A stretch of DNA of 33,417 nt, from positions 1 to 33,417 of the forward strand of contig NZ_LMKH01000016.1 of NCBI RefSeq assembly GCF_001421415.1, read 5' to 3'. Shown here in pieces: positions 33,297 to 33,417 of the stretch; the stretch's first letter is position 1, and each line of letters begins with the position of its first letter. The notes under the pieces were generated by a model. It saw only the letters and a program-made list of their open reading frames with translations. It was not told the DNA's origin and made no database searches. The stretch is from Sphingomonas sp. Leaf208. Its GTDB lineage: Bacteria; Pseudomonadota; Alphaproteobacteria; Sphingomonadales; Sphingomonadaceae. The position numbers were made by a program, and so were the translations under genes.

Positions 33297-33417
33297 TGAC
33301 CTGCTCCCCAGAATTCATGCCATTGGTAAGTTAGCTCGTCAGATGGAGACGAGTGATGCGGCGAGGCCGATTTACCGAGGATCAGATCATTGGCGTGCTG
33401 CGCGAGCATGAGGCCGG
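33297..33417 (+). mobile_element. Left end of an IS3-family insertion sequence, cut by window edge
   Basis: TGACCTGCTCCCCAG starting at 33297 matches the terminal repeat style of IS3-family elements and is followed at the usual distance by orfA. The element runs off the right edge, so whether it is complete is unknown. Confidence 0.75.
33356..33417 (+). CDS. IS3-family transposase OrfA, N-terminal part
   Basis: ATG 33356 has GGAG seven bases upstream. The twenty residues visible (MRRGRFTEDQIIGVLREHEA) are the start of the helix-turn-helix domain of an IS3-family OrfA. It belongs to a different element from the degenerate one at 13078, whose OrfA begins KRKQFSEEQVIGILKEAK. The rest lies outside the window. 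Confidence 0.8.
   Translation, partial: MRRGRFTEDQIIGVLREHEA

Overview
The window looks like accessory, polysaccharide-related DNA from an alphaproteobacterium of the Sphingomonas type. The main reason is the compact exosortase locus at the right: an XrtV-like exosortase, an EpsI-like protein, an EpsD-like lipoprotein, a small accessory membrane protein and one PEP-CTERM substrate. The glycosyltransferase style and moderately high G+C fit as well. This placement is inference from gene content; no rRNA or housekeeping marker is present.

Layout. 1-805: decayed minus-strand pieces of IS66 and IS3 transposases. 1322-3520: a large modular secreted-type protein. 3660-8528: a divergent group with a family 2 glycosyltransferase (minus), then a Wzx-type flippase, a second family 2-like glycosyltransferase and a pyruvyltransferase-family protein (plus). 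8814-11507: a paralogue of the first modular protein, broken inside its 279-bp tandem repeats. 11581-12363 and 14866-16908 (both minus): two more proteins carrying the same C-terminal module, one almost nothing but the module, the other with a beta-helix in front. Between them (12875-14776) lie degenerate IS630, IS3 and IS5 remnants. 17113-26446: an exopolysaccharide block with six glycosyltransferases, an O-antigen-ligase/polymerase-like membrane protein and a serine-acetyltransferase-like protein. 26937-33124: small membrane and lipoprotein genes, then the exosortase locus. 33297-33417: the left end of another IS3-family element, cut by the window edge.

How the genes may work together. The glycosyltransferases, flippase, polymerase and acetyl/pyruvyl-transferase candidates could build, decorate and export a heteropolysaccharide. 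No priming glycosyltransferase, Wza/Wzc-type export proteins or nucleotide-sugar enzymes are visible, so the set is incomplete here. The exosortase locus would process a Gly/Pro-rich PEP-CTERM protein at the membrane, a system usually linked with exopolysaccharide production.

The most unusual element is the set of four proteins (called modular proteins 1-4) that share a C-terminal tandem module ending in a YYVYSL-like motif. The module is joined to different N-terminal parts: a shared unknown domain plus Ig-like repeats, a beta-helix, or almost nothing. No classical signal peptide is evident, and no secretion system for them lies in the window. This looks like a common secretion or surface-attachment tag. 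Several gene starts rest on weak ribosome-binding sites and are flagged.
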